A DNA stretch of 64,000 bases from Acidobacteria bacterium Ga0077551 (lineage in GTDB: Bacteria; Pseudomonadota; Alphaproteobacteria; Caulobacterales; Hyphomonadaceae), in assembly GCA_001464545.1 (NCBI GenBank), contig LNFC01000023.1:62001-126000 (forward strand), in the 5' to 3' direction. Positions 8,603-16,320 of the stretch are shown here, piece after piece (positions within the stretch are counted from its first letter, which is position 1; each line of letters opens with the position of its first letter). The notes below the pieces were generated by a model that worked only from the letters and a program-made list of their open reading frames with translations, did not search any database and was not told the origin of the DNA. The translations under genes were made by a program, and so were the position numbers.

Positions 8603-10345
8603 ATGGCCACTTCGTCGCCGTCCACATCTGCACAGCCGATTGATGCCCTGATTGTCGGGGCGGGGTTTGCGGGCATGTACATGCTGCACAAGCTGCGCGG
8701 GCTGGGCTTCAATCCGCAGGTGGTGGAAGCGGGCACCGGCGTCGGCGGCACCTGGTACTGGAACCGGTATCCCGGCGCGCGGGTGGATATCCAGAGCCTG
8801 GAATACAGCTTCGGCTTCGATGAGGAGCTGGAGAAGGAATGGCGCTGGTCCGAGCGCTATGCGCCGCAGCCGGAGCTGCTGAAGTATGCCGAGCATGTGG
8901 CCGAGCGGTTCGACCTGAAGCGCGACATCCGGTTCAACACGCGGGTGACGGCGGCGCACTGGGACGAGGCGGCGCAGGTCTGGAAGGTCGAGACGGACGC
9001 GGGCGAGGCCATGCAGTGCCGGCACCTGATCCTCGCGACGGGGTGCCTCTCCATCCCGACGGATGTGACCTTCCCCGGGCTCGACACGTACACGGGCGCG
9101 GTCTACCGCACCTCGCGCTGGCCGCATGAGGGTGTGGACTTCTCCGGGCAGCGCGTCGGCATCATCGGCACGGGGTCGTCCGCGATCCAGTCGATCCCGA
9201 TCATTGCGCAGCAGGCCGAGCGCCTGACCGTGTTCCAGCGTACGCCGAACTATTCGATGCCGGCGCATAATGGCCCGATCCCGGACGCCGATTTCGAGGC
9301 CTGGTCGAAGGACCCGCGCGGCTACCGCGCCGCCTCGCGTGACACGGTGGGCGGCTTCCAGAACGAGGCCTCCGAAGCGATGGCGACCGCGACCGCGCCG
9401 GAGGAAATCCGCGCCGAGCTGGAGCGGCGCTGGGCCTGGGGCGGTTTCCGCATCCTCGGCGCGTTTGCCGACACGGCGGTTGACCCGGAAGCGAACCGGA
9501 TCGTGCAGGAATTCATTGCCGAAAAGATCCGGCAGCAGGTGGCCGATCCGGCAGTGGCGGAGAAGCTGACGCCGAAGGATCACCCGTTCGGCACCAAGCG
9601 GCCGTGCGTGGACACGGGCTATTATGCGACGTTCAACCGGCCGAATGTGGAACTGGTGGACCTGCGCGCGGAGCCGCTGGCGGGGTTCACGGCGGAGGGG
9701 ATCAAGACGTCGGCGAAGGAGTATGCATTTGACGCCGTGGTGCTGGCCACGGGCTTCGATGCGATGACCGGGGCGATTGACCGGATCGACCTGCGCGGTG
9801 TGGGCGGACGGCGGATCAAGGATCACTGGGCCGAGGGGCCGCGCACCTATCTGGGGCTGATGGTGGCGGGCTTTCCGAACCTGTTCACGATCACCGGGCC
9901 CGGCAGCCCTTCGGTGCTGACCAACATGATCAATTCCATCGAGCAGCATGTCGAATGGATCGCCGATTGCCTCGTGTCGCTGAAACAGCGCCAGCAGACG
10001 AGCATCGAGGCGAGCGAAGAGGCGGAAGCGGCCTGGTGCCGGCATTCGACCGAAGCGGTGACGCCGACGATGCTGCCGCAGGCCAATAGCTGGTACATGG
10101 GCGCCAACGTGCCCGGCAAGCCGCGGATGTTCATGCCGTATGCGGGCGGGCTCAATACGTACACGGAGATCTGCAAACAGGTGGTCGGCAAGGGCTATGA
10201 GGGCTTCATCATCCGGCAGGGCGACCGGGTGCTGTCGGAGTCGCGGGCGTTTACCAGCCAGCCGGCGCCGGGCGAGATTCCCGAGAACCTGCTGCCGATC
10301 ATCGTCGGGCGCCTGATGGCGGCGGGGCTGATGCCGGCGGAGTAA
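8603..10345 (+). CDS. Flavin-containing monooxygenase of Baeyer-Villiger type
   Basis: A 580-residue FAD/NADPH enzyme of the cyclohexanone/phenylacetone monooxygenase class, which inserts oxygen next to a ketone to give an ester or lactone. The FAD Rossmann motif is IVGAGFAGMYMLHKL near the N-terminus; GTWYWNRYPGARVD and SLEYSFGF are family signatures; the NADPH Rossmann motif is GIIGTGSSAIQ. The fingerprint FxGxxxHxxxWP reads YTGAVYRTSRWP (163-174), with Arg169 where His is usual. ATG 8603 has GAGGGAGGA upstream. A TetR gene follows, and beta-oxidation-type genes are divergent upstream, suggesting catabolism of a ketone or cyclic compound (inference). Confidence 0.88.
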   Translation: MATSSPSTSAQPIDALIVGAGFAGMYMLHKLRGLGFNPQVVEAGTGVGGTWYWNRYPGARVDIQSLEYSFGFDEELEKEWRWSERYAPQPELLKYAEHVAERFDLKRDIRFNTRVTAAHWDEAAQVWKVETDAGEAMQCRHLILATGCLSIPTDVTFPGLDTYTGAVYRTSRWPHEGVDFSGQRVGIIGTGSSAIQSIPIIAQQAERLTVFQRTPNYSMPAHNGPIPDADFEAWSKDPRGYRAASRDTVGGFQNEASEAMATATAPEEIRAELERRWAWGGFRILGAFADTAVDPEANRIVQEFIAEKIRQQVADPAVAEKLTPKDHPFGTKRPCVDTGYYATFNRPNVELVDLRAEPLAGFTAEGIKTSAKEYAFDAVVLATGFDAMTGAIDRIDLRGVGGRRIKDHWAEGPRTYLGLMVAGFPNLFTITGPGSPSVLTNMINSIEQHVEWIADCLVSLKQRQQTSIEASEEAEAAWCRHSTEAVTPTMLPQANSWYMGANVPGKPRMFMPYAGGLNTYTEICKQVVGKGYEGFIIRQGDRVLSESRAFTSQPAPGEIPENLLPIIVGRLMAAGLMPAE

Positions 10346-10375
10346 GCGGGGCTGCCTCCAGAAGACTGAGATCAG

Positions 10376-10416
10376 AAACCGTCCACGCGCCCCCCCCCCC
10401 CGCGTGGACGGTTTTT
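10376..10416 (+). terminator. Rho-independent terminator with a C-run loop
   Basis: A 14-bp perfect stem (10376-10389 with 10401-10414, AAACCGTCCACGCG and complement) is followed by TTTCTTT. The loop is 11 C residues, making a run of 12 C with the stem base (10390-10401). The stem repeats the terminator at 6216 with only its inner bases changed. Confidence 0.9.
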
Positions 10417-10429
10417 CTTTGGCGGAGGA

Positions 10430-10459
10430 TTGACTTACAAACCGACCGGTTGGTATGTG
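10430..10459 (+). promoter_or_regulatory. Promoter with overlapping TetR-type operator
   Basis: TTGACT (10430-10435) is a good -35 box; a weak -10, TATGTG, lies at 10454-10459. Between them is the near-palindrome ACCGACC-GGTTGGT (10441-10454, one mismatched pair), which closely resembles operators of TetR-family repressors. Its position between -35 and -10 predicts autorepression of the downstream tetR gene. Confidence 0.6.
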
Positions 10460-10481
10460 TGTGGACAGGAGACCCTACGCT

Positions 10482-11132
10482 GTGACCCAACCGACCCCTT
10501 CCCCATCGAAAGCCGCGCCCCGGCGCAGTCCGGGCGAGACACGCGAGGTGTTGATGGAGGCGGCGTTCGGGCTGGTGCGGCGGCAGGGGCTGGCGGCGAC
10601 CAGCGTGGACGAGATCTGCGCGGCGGCGGGCGTGTCTAAGGGCGCGTTCTTCCATCACTTCAAGTCGAAGGACGAACTGGCGGCGGCGGCAGGGTATCAC
10701 TGGTCGGCGGTGACCGAGCCTTTCTTCGAGACGGCGCCCTATCACGCGCCGGACGATCCGCTGGCGCGCGTGCTCGGCTATATCGACCTGCGCGGCGAGA
10801 TGATGGCGGGCGAGATTGCCGAGTTCACGTGTTTCGCCGGCACGATGGTGCAGGAGGCCTGGGCGACGAGCCCAGCGGTGCGCGCGGCGGCCTGGGACAG
10901 CATGAGCCGGCACGCGGACGCGCTGGTCGCGGACATCGAGGCGGCGAAAGTCTCGCGCGGGGTCGAGCTCGATGCGCGGGGCCTCGCGCTGCACATGGTG
11001 GCCGTGGTGCAGGGCGCGTTCATCCTCGCGAAGGCGAGCGGAGACGCGGCGCTGGGCGCGGCGAGCACAGCGCACCTGCGCCGTTATGTGGAACTTCTGT
11101 TCGCCGCGCCCGGGAAGCTGAATGATGCGTAG
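10482..11132 (+). CDS. TetR/AcrR-family transcriptional regulator
   Basis: A 216-residue one-component repressor. The N-terminal HTH domain spans roughly residues 17-65 (SPGETREVLMEAAFGLVRRQ, then TSVDEICAAAGVSKGAFFHH). The C-terminal helical domain (EFTCFAGTMVQEAWATSPAV) resembles TetR proteins of the NemR/YcdC kind. GTG 10482 is chosen because AGGAG lies 11 nt upstream and the upstream ATG 10455 lies inside the promoter/operator with no SD. The ligand is unknown. Its stop overlaps a decayed reductase fragment, implying that the gene once led an operon with it and the SRPBCC gene. Confidence 0.9.
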   Translation: MTQPTPSPSKAAPRRSPGETREVLMEAAFGLVRRQGLAATSVDEICAAAGVSKGAFFHHFKSKDELAAAAGYHWSAVTEPFFETAPYHAPDDPLARVLGYIDLRGEMMAGEIAEFTCFAGTMVQEAWATSPAVRAAAWDSMSRHADALVADIEAAKVSRGVELDARGLALHMVAVVQGAFILAKASGDAALGAASTAHLRRYVELLFAAPGKLNDA

Positions 11133-11255
11133 GCTGACGATCCTTGATTGCATCTCGCTCGACGGGATCATCCAGGCGCCCGGCGCGGCATTGGCCGCAG
11201 GCTGGGGGCGCGATCACCGAAACGTTCAATGCGTCGACGAAAACCGTGGCGCCCC
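11122..11255 (+). pseudogene. Remnant of a RibD-C/dihydrofolate-reductase-like gene
   Basis: From ATG 11125 the frame reads MRRLTILDCISLDGIIQAPG, a good match to the N-terminus of DHFR/RibD-C-domain proteins (typically about 180-200 residues). Immediately after, the next recognisable family segment, GGAITETFNASTKTVA, appears in another frame (11204-11251), where intact homologues have some 60-70 residues in between. The rest of the protein is missing. The gene therefore has an internal deletion, a frame change and loss of its C-terminus. Its start overlaps the tetR stop, the relic of a coupled operon. Identification rests on remembered family motifs, not a search. Confidence 0.65.
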
Positions 11256-11351
11256 TTCGGACCGGACTGCCTCGGCTGCCGGCCGGCGACGGCGCAAGGA
11301 ACGTGACATTCGCAACAGACACGAACTGAACCGAACTCAGGAGAGACTGAC

Positions 11352-11825
11352 ATGACCGCCCCTTCCCCCGCCAAACATATGTTGACCCTCGATCGCCTGC
11401 TGGACGCGCCGGTGGAGAATGTCTGGCGCTGCTGGAGCGAGCCGAAGCTGCTGGAGGAATGGTTTTGCCCGAAGCCCTGGCGAGCGACCGAGGTGGCGAT
11501 GGACCTGCGGCCCGGCGGCGAGATGACCTCGATTTTCCGGGGGCCGGATGGGGAGTCCTTCCCGAACGCAGGTGTGTACCTCGTGGTGGAGCCGATGCGG
11601 CGGATCGTGTCGACGGACGCGTTCCGGGCCGGGTGGGTGCCGTCAGAGCGCGCCTATATGGTAACCGAGACGCTGCTGACGGAAGCCGGGCAAGGCCGCA
11701 CACACATGATCTGGCGCGCGCTGCACTGGAGCGAGGAGACGATGAAAGAGCACGAGGCCATGGGCTTCCATGACGGCTGGGGCGCCGCGGCCGCGCAGCT
11801 TGAAGCGCTGGCAAAAAACCTCTGA
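11352..11825 (+). CDS. SRPBCC (AHSA1-like) domain protein
   Basis: A 157-residue helix-grip protein with a hydrophobic cavity, of the Activator-of-Hsp90-ATPase-homology-1-like group. It starts LTLDRLLDAPVENVWRCWSE and contains LLEEWFCPKPW, MDLRPGGEM and the C-terminal MGFHDGWGAAAAQLEAL, all hallmarks of the family. Bacterial members bind unknown small hydrophobic ligands and are often encoded beside regulators, as here with tetR. ATG 11352 follows CAGGAGAGACTGAC, a good RBS. The convergent phosphodiesterase gene ends 4 bp after its stop. Confidence 0.85.
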   Translation: MTAPSPAKHMLTLDRLLDAPVENVWRCWSEPKLLEEWFCPKPWRATEVAMDLRPGGEMTSIFRGPDGESFPNAGVYLVVEPMRRIVSTDAFRAGWVPSERAYMVTETLLTEAGQGRTHMIWRALHWSEETMKEHEAMGFHDGWGAAAAQLEALAKNL

Positions 11826-11829
11826 CGCG

Positions 11830-13344
11830 TCAGCTGGCCTGCGCCCAGCTTGCACCGCCGGCCAGCATTTCGAAGCGCTTTTCGAGATTGCGCGCCGACA
11901 TCGCGCGGCCGAACAGGTAGCCTTGCAGGCTGCTGCAGCCGAGGGACTTGAGCAGGATGGATTGCATCTCGGTCTCGACGCCTTCGGCGACGATCTCGAG
12001 ATTGCTGGCGCGCGCCCATTGAACGAGCGTGCTGACAAGCATCGCGACGCGGTCGCTGGTTTCCATTTCGCCGATCAGCGAGCGGTCGAGCTTGATCTTG
12101 CTGAACGGCAGGCCGACCAGCGAGCGCAGGTTGGAGTAGCCGGTGCCGAAATCATCGAGGGCAATGCGCACGCCGGTGCGCGTCAGTTCGAACAACTGTT
12201 CCCGCATCAGATCGAGGTTTTCGATGAAGACGGCCTCGGTGACTTCGACGACCAGGGATTCGAGCGGAAAACCGGTGGCGGCCACCGTGGCCGCGAATTC
12301 CTGGGCAAAACCGGGCGCCATCAGGTCGCGCGGCGAGACGTTGACGCTGATCTCGCGGACGCGGCCCGAGCGGAGCCAGGGCAAGGCCTGGATACAGGCC
12401 TGCTGGACGAGCCAGCTGTCGAGGGCCACGCGCTGGCCCATGTCCTCGGCAAGCGGCAGGAACTCGCCCGGCGCAATCAGGCAGCCCTGCTCCGGCCAGC
12501 GGGCGAGCACTTCCAGTGAAATGGCCTCTGGATCGCGGGGGTGGATGATGGGCTGGAACCAGGGCTCGATCTCTCGGCGCTGGATCGCGCCGCGCAGCAG
12601 GATTTCGAGTTGCTGGCGGCGCTCGGTCTCGGCCAGCAGCTTCTCGTCGAACCAGTAGACACCGCGCGCCTTTTCGGCGCGGCATTTCACGAGCGCGGAA
12701 TCGGCGGCCAGACGCAGCGCATTGGTGGTCCGCTCGGCGAGGTTGGTGCCGGCGGCCGCCATGGCGACCTCAACCCGCACTTCGCGCCCGTCGAGCAGGA
12801 TCGGCTGCTCGATCAGGGTCAGGATCTCGTTCCCGAGATCTTCAATGCCGCTCGCCCCGGCCTCGAGGAGGATGGCGAACTCGGTGCCGCTGAAGCGGCC
12901 TGCAACGGCGGAGTACCTGCTGGCCACTGTGTGCAGCCGCTCGGCAACGCCCCGCAGCACCGCGTCCCCGCCCCGAGGACCGAGCGCCGCGTTGATGAAC
13001 TGGAAATGCTGCAGGTTGACGAGGAAAAGCCAGACATGCTCGCCCTGCGGCCGCCTGGCGGCGAGGCGCTCGTCAATCAGGTCGAGCAAGGCGCTGCGGT
13101 TGGGCAGCTGGGTCAGAAAGTCCGTACGCGACATCGTCAGTACACGGTCGCGCTCGACCTTCAGCGCCCGCACCTGTTTCTCCAGCGCGGCATGCGCTTC
13201 GATCAGGGCGGCGTTGGAGTTGTAGAGCTCAAGCGACTTTTGCTCCAGGATCCGCTCGGCTTCCTTGCGCGCCAGCTTCTCGCGGGACATCCGCCGCTGC
13301 AGCAGCTCGAGATCAGTCGAGGTAGATTTCGGGAACTGGACCAT
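11830..13344 (-). CDS. c-di-GMP phosphodiesterase with degenerate GGDEF and EAL domains
   Basis: A 504-residue protein. An N-terminal coiled coil (about 10-70) leads into a GGDEF-fold domain (about 72-235) whose signature reads SGTEF at 152-156, so cyclase activity is unlikely. A C-terminal EAL domain (about 245-495) keeps the phosphodiesterase residues: EVL at 278-280 (EAL position), NVSPRDL, VVEVTEAVF, LDDFGTGYSNLRSL, KLDRSLI, AEGVETE and LQGYLFG. It should hydrolyse c-di-GMP to pGpG. It is encoded with the upstream H-NOX gene, sharing one base in TGATG, and matches the known H-NOX-associated c-di-GMP enzyme (HaCE) arrangement. Confidence 0.92.
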   Translation of the reverse strand: MVQFPKSTSTDLELLQRRMSREKLARKEAERILEQKSLELYNSNAALIEAHAALEKQVRALKVERDRVLTMSRTDFLTQLPNRSALLDLIDERLAARRPQGEHVWLFLVNLQHFQFINAALGPRGGDAVLRGVAERLHTVASRYSAVAGRFSGTEFAILLEAGASGIEDLGNEILTLIEQPILLDGREVRVEVAMAAAGTNLAERTTNALRLAADSALVKCRAEKARGVYWFDEKLLAETERRQQLEILLRGAIQRREIEPWFQPIIHPRDPEAISLEVLARWPEQGCLIAPGEFLPLAEDMGQRVALDSWLVQQACIQALPWLRSGRVREISVNVSPRDLMAPGFAQEFAATVAATGFPLESLVVEVTEAVFIENLDLMREQLFELTRTGVRIALDDFGTGYSNLRSLVGLPFSKIKLDRSLIGEMETSDRVAMLVSTLVQWARASNLEIVAEGVETEMQSILLKSLGCSSLQGYLFGRAMSARNLEKRFEMLAGGASWAQAS

Positions 13345-13886
13345 CAGGAGGCTCGGGCGAGGGTAAACCGTACGGATTTCACTTCGGCCTCGTCATGCGC
13401 GGCGGCGGTGATGTGGACCGGCTCATCGAAGATCGTGCTGCAACCATGGAACAGGCCGAACGCCAGGTTTTCCAGCCCGCGGGACGAGACATAGTCGATC
13501 ACCAGCCGGTCCTGTTCGCGCGAGACCGTGTGGAAGCGCGGCAGTTCCGCATCCGGATAGAGCTTCATCACTTCAACGTGGATATGGGAATCGACCGATT
13601 CCACGAAGTCGAAGAAGTCCGGCACCTTGAAATGCTGCGGATAGGCCTTGTGGAAGGTCTCGGCCAGACGCCCGCCGAACTCGTGCAGGATCGACACCGG
13701 GTCGCGGCCGGACAGTTCTGCCAGCGCCCCGATAAGTTTACCCATCTCCTCGCAAGGGTAGGTGCCGACGCTCGTATAGACGCCGCCCGAGGCGAGATCG
13801 CAGGCGTCGATCACGCTTTCGACCATGGCCGGGCCGAGGGCCTCCTCCACATGGTCGAGAAACTCGGTGAAAACGATGCCCTTCAT
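13344..13886 (-). CDS. H-NOX heme-nitric-oxide-binding sensor protein
   Basis: A 180-residue stand-alone H-NOX domain, a cytosolic b-type heme gas sensor. Signatures: MKGIVFTEFLDHVEEALG start, SVGTYPCEEM, proximal heme ligand His103 in IHVEVMKLYPDAELP, Pro116 that kinks the heme, and the propionate-binding YxSxR motif YVSSR (132-136). The residue nine after that Tyr, which is Tyr140 in the oxygen-binding Thermoanaerobacter protein, is Leu141 here, so NO-selective binding is predicted. ATG 13886 has AGGAGG upstream. It is coupled by a 1-base overlap to the EAL protein it probably controls, linking NO to c-di-GMP level and biofilm/motility decisions. Confidence 0.92.
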   Translation of the reverse strand: MKGIVFTEFLDHVEEALGPAMVESVIDACDLASGGVYTSVGTYPCEEMGKLIGALAELSGRDPVSILHEFGGRLAETFHKAYPQHFKVPDFFDFVESVDSHIHVEVMKLYPDAELPRFHTVSREQDRLVIDYVSSRGLENLAFGLFHGCSTIFDEPVHITAAAHDEAEVKSVRFTLARAS

Positions 13887-14061
13887 GCCCAGGCCCTCCT
13901 GACGAGAGCTTACTAGAAAGAAAGGGTTGCAGAACCTTTACAGCGATCTTCTGCATTTATGCGACCGGTAGCAATTTCTGGCAACCGGGCCGGGTCCGCG
14001 GCGGCGCTTGAAGCCGGCGGGCAGAGCCTGTAACGCGCGGAGGCGCGATGCGAGGCCACCG

Positions 14062-14670
14062 ATGCGACACCTGTTTGCGACGCTGATTGACGAGATGACG
14101 CTGGGTGACGCGGCCCTGCGGGGCAGTCTGGAGCGGGCCGTCTGGGTCTTGTCCGAGGACGACACCGCCGGCAATGACTGGTGCGAGCGGGAGGGGTATC
14201 CGGGGTATACCTCCTACGCCTCGCTGGATGACCTGCCGGAGCGGTTTCCGGAATTCGGCGCTCTGAAGAAGCTGCTCGACAGGGCAGCGGCGAAATTTGC
14301 GGCGGCGCTGCACTGGGACATGGACGGGCTGGCGCTGGAGCTCGACGCGCTGTGGGTTAACGTGCTCGGCGAGGGCGGGCACCATTCCGGGCATATCCAT
14401 CCGGGCTCGGTCATTTCGGGCACCTATTATGTCTGCGTACCGGAAGGCGCGGGGCGCATCCGGTTCGAGGATCCGCGTTTGCCGATGATGATGGCGGCGC
14501 CGCAGCTGGTGGACGAGGCGCCGGAAGCGGCCCGGCGGTTCGTCTACGTGACGCCGGCGGAGGGGATGTGCCTGATGTGGGAGAGCTGGCTGCGGCATGA
14601 GGTGATGCCAAGCGCGAGCGAAGAGGCGCGGATCAGCGTGAGCTTCAATTATGCGGTGCGGCGGAAGTAG
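14062..14670 (+). CDS. Putative 2OG-Fe(II) oxygenase (TIGR02466-like)
   Basis: A 202-residue protein of the double-stranded beta-helix dioxygenase type. WVNVLGEGGHHSGHIHPGS supplies candidate iron ligands, followed by SGTYYVCVPEGAGRIRFED, WESWLRHEV (distal His) and RISVSFNY (Arg for 2-oxoglutarate). These resemble TIGR02466-type proteins, of unknown substrate, found in marine bacteria and phages. ATG 14062 starts the conserved MRHLFATLIDE; the longer frame upstream adds only Arg-rich sequence. Confidence 0.7.
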   Translation: MRHLFATLIDEMTLGDAALRGSLERAVWVLSEDDTAGNDWCEREGYPGYTSYASLDDLPERFPEFGALKKLLDRAAAKFAAALHWDMDGLALELDALWVNVLGEGGHHSGHIHPGSVISGTYYVCVPEGAGRIRFEDPRLPMMMAAPQLVDEAPEAARRFVYVTPAEGMCLMWESWLRHEVMPSASEEARISVSFNYAVRRK

Positions 14671-14766
14671 GCCGCGCGCCGCTCACATGGCGGAAGAGTC
14701 ATGCGCGCGAGGTGGCGCTGGCGGGGAAGTTCGCGCAGGATCGGAGCCTTGGACAGGAGGCGCCTG

Positions 14767-15630
14767 ATGGCAGACACACCGGTAACGGAGGCGTGGGATT
14801 TCGGGCGCGGGCACGCGGGCTATGTCTGGCGCAGCCCCTCGCCCCGGGCGAAGCTGCTGCTGGCGCATGGTTATGGCGAGTATGCCGAGCGCTACATCGA
14901 ACACTATCACCGGCTGATCCCGCACCTCGTGGCGCTGGGCTTTGATGTGCATGCGTTTGACCTGGAAGGGCACGGGCGCACGGATGGGGCGCGGGGCGTG
15001 GCGGACATGCACAAGGCGGTGGCGGACCATATCGCGGCGCGCGCGGCGCTGACCGAAGACGGCGCGCCGGTATTCCTGTTCGGACATTCGCTCGGCGGGC
15101 TGGTAACGGCGGCGAGCGTTGCAAAGTCGCCCGGCGGGGTGGCGGGCGTGGTGCTGAGCGCGCCGGCGATCCTGGTCGAGATCGGCGGGGCGCTGAAGGC
15201 GGTGGCAGGGCTGGTCTCGGCGGCGGCGCCGGGCGCGCGGCTGACGCCGCCGATTGCGCCAGAGAGCCTGTCGCGGATTCCGGAAGAGGTTGAGGCGTAC
15301 AGGTCGGACCCGATGATCTGCCTTCTGCCGCCTTCGGCGCGGCTGGGGGCGACCGCGATTGCGGTGTCGGAGGATGGCTGGCGCCGGTACGACACCTGGC
15401 GCGCGCCGGTGCTGGTGGTGCACGGGGCGAAGGATGAAGCGACCCCGACGAAGGGGTCCGCGCGGTTCTTCGGGATGATCCGTGCCGCCGACAAGACGCT
15501 GGAGATATTCCCCGAGGGGTATCACGAGCTGCTCAATGACCTCGACCGGGACGCGGCACGCACGCTGATCCTTAGCTGGCTGGAAGCGAGGCTGCCTGCG
15601 TTAACACACGCGGGGGCGCTCCTGTCTTGA
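14767..15630 (+). CDS. Alpha/beta hydrolase, lysophospholipase/monoacylglycerol lipase type
   Basis: A 287-residue serine hydrolase of the COG2267 kind. Conserved pieces are LLLAHGYGEYAERY (oxyanion region), FDLEGHGRTDGARG, the nucleophile elbow GHSLGGL, the catalytic Asp in VVHGAKDEATP and the catalytic His in GYHELLND. It probably hydrolyses monoacylglycerol-like or lysophospholipid esters in the cytosol or at the membrane. ATG 14767 is chosen for its GGAGG at 14755-14759; the frame upstream lacks family sequence. Confidence 0.88.
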   Translation: MADTPVTEAWDFGRGHAGYVWRSPSPRAKLLLAHGYGEYAERYIEHYHRLIPHLVALGFDVHAFDLEGHGRTDGARGVADMHKAVADHIAARAALTEDGAPVFLFGHSLGGLVTAASVAKSPGGVAGVVLSAPAILVEIGGALKAVAGLVSAAAPGARLTPPIAPESLSRIPEEVEAYRSDPMICLLPPSARLGATAIAVSEDGWRRYDTWRAPVLVVHGAKDEATPTKGSARFFGMIRAADKTLEIFPEGYHELLNDLDRDAARTLILSWLEARLPALTHAGALLS

Positions 15631-15699
15631 CGTTGCGGCCTCGCCGCTGCATCGGGGCGATCTAATTCCTCCCCTGCCCCGCCGAAGGAACTGCGCGCC

Positions 15700-16233
15700 A
15701 TGGACCTTTCCAAGATCAAGACCGGGAACAATCCGCCGGACGACGTGAACGTGCTGATCGAGGTTCCGCTGGGCGGGGACGCGATCAAGTATGAGATTGA
15801 CAAGGAATCCGGCGCGATGTTCGTGGACCGGTTCCTCTACACCGAGATGCGCTATCCCTGTAATTACGGGTTCGTGCCGCATACGATGAGCCTCGACGGG
15901 GATCCGATCGACGTGATGGTGGTGGGCAACCGCCCGCTGGTGCCGGGCTCGGTGCTGCGGGCGCGCCCGGTCGGTGTGCTGATGATGACCGACGACAAGG
16001 GCCAGGACGAGAAGATCCTCGCCGTGCCGCACCCGAAAACGACCGCCTATTACGACAAGATCGCCACCTATCACGACCTGCCGCAGACGCTGATCGACAA
16101 GATCCAGCACTTCTTCCAGCACTACAAAGACCTCGAACAGGGCAAGTGGACGCGCGTCGAAGGCTGGTACGGCGTCGACAAGGCGCGCGAACTGATCCGC
16201 GACGCGGTGGAGCGCGGGAAGAAAGCGGGCTGA
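15700..16233 (+). CDS. ppa: Inorganic pyrophosphatase (family I)
   Basis: A 177-residue soluble Mg-dependent enzyme that hydrolyses pyrophosphate and so pulls biosynthetic reactions forward. Family motifs: VLIEVPLGGDAIKYEIDKES, the signature DGDPIDVMVV (metal-binding Asp cluster), RPVGVLMMTDDKGQDEKILA and HYKDLEQGKW. Length is normal for bacterial family I enzymes. It is followed 11 bp later by the 3' end of the convergent tRNA-Ala gene. Confidence 0.97.
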   Translation: MDLSKIKTGNNPPDDVNVLIEVPLGGDAIKYEIDKESGAMFVDRFLYTEMRYPCNYGFVPHTMSLDGDPIDVMVVGNRPLVPGSVLRARPVGVLMMTDDKGQDEKILAVPHPKTTAYYDKIATYHDLPQTLIDKIQHFFQHYKDLEQGKWTRVEGWYGVDKARELIRDAVERGKKAG

Positions 16234-16244
16234 GCCTCAAAGCA

Positions 16245-16320
16245 TGGTGGAGACGAGGAGGATCGAACTCCCGGCCTCGGCATTGCGAACGCCGCGCTCT
16301 ACCATCTGAGCTACGTCCCC
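16245..16320 (-). tRNA. tRNA-Ala, anticodon CGC
   Basis: Read on the minus strand, a 76-nt cloverleaf folds fully. The acceptor is GGGGACG/CGTCTCC with one G-U pair, the D arm GCTC-AGATGGTA-GAGC, the anticodon stem CGGCG/TGCCG with loop TTCGCAA (anticodon CGC, reading GCG), and the T arm GGGAG-TTCGATC-CTCCT. CCA is encoded at 16247-16245. Confidence 0.95.

Noticed and set aside
8471-10045. Long minus-strand open frame (524 codons) across the monooxygenase gene
   Set aside because: It is antisense to a gene with clear FAD/NADPH motifs; its product is Arg/His-rich with no fold, a usual artefact of GC-rich codon use.
12186-12201. SOS-box-like GTTC-N8-GTTC
   Set aside because: The alphaproteobacterial LexA box needs N7 spacing and a promoter position; this lies within the phosphodiesterase coding sequence.
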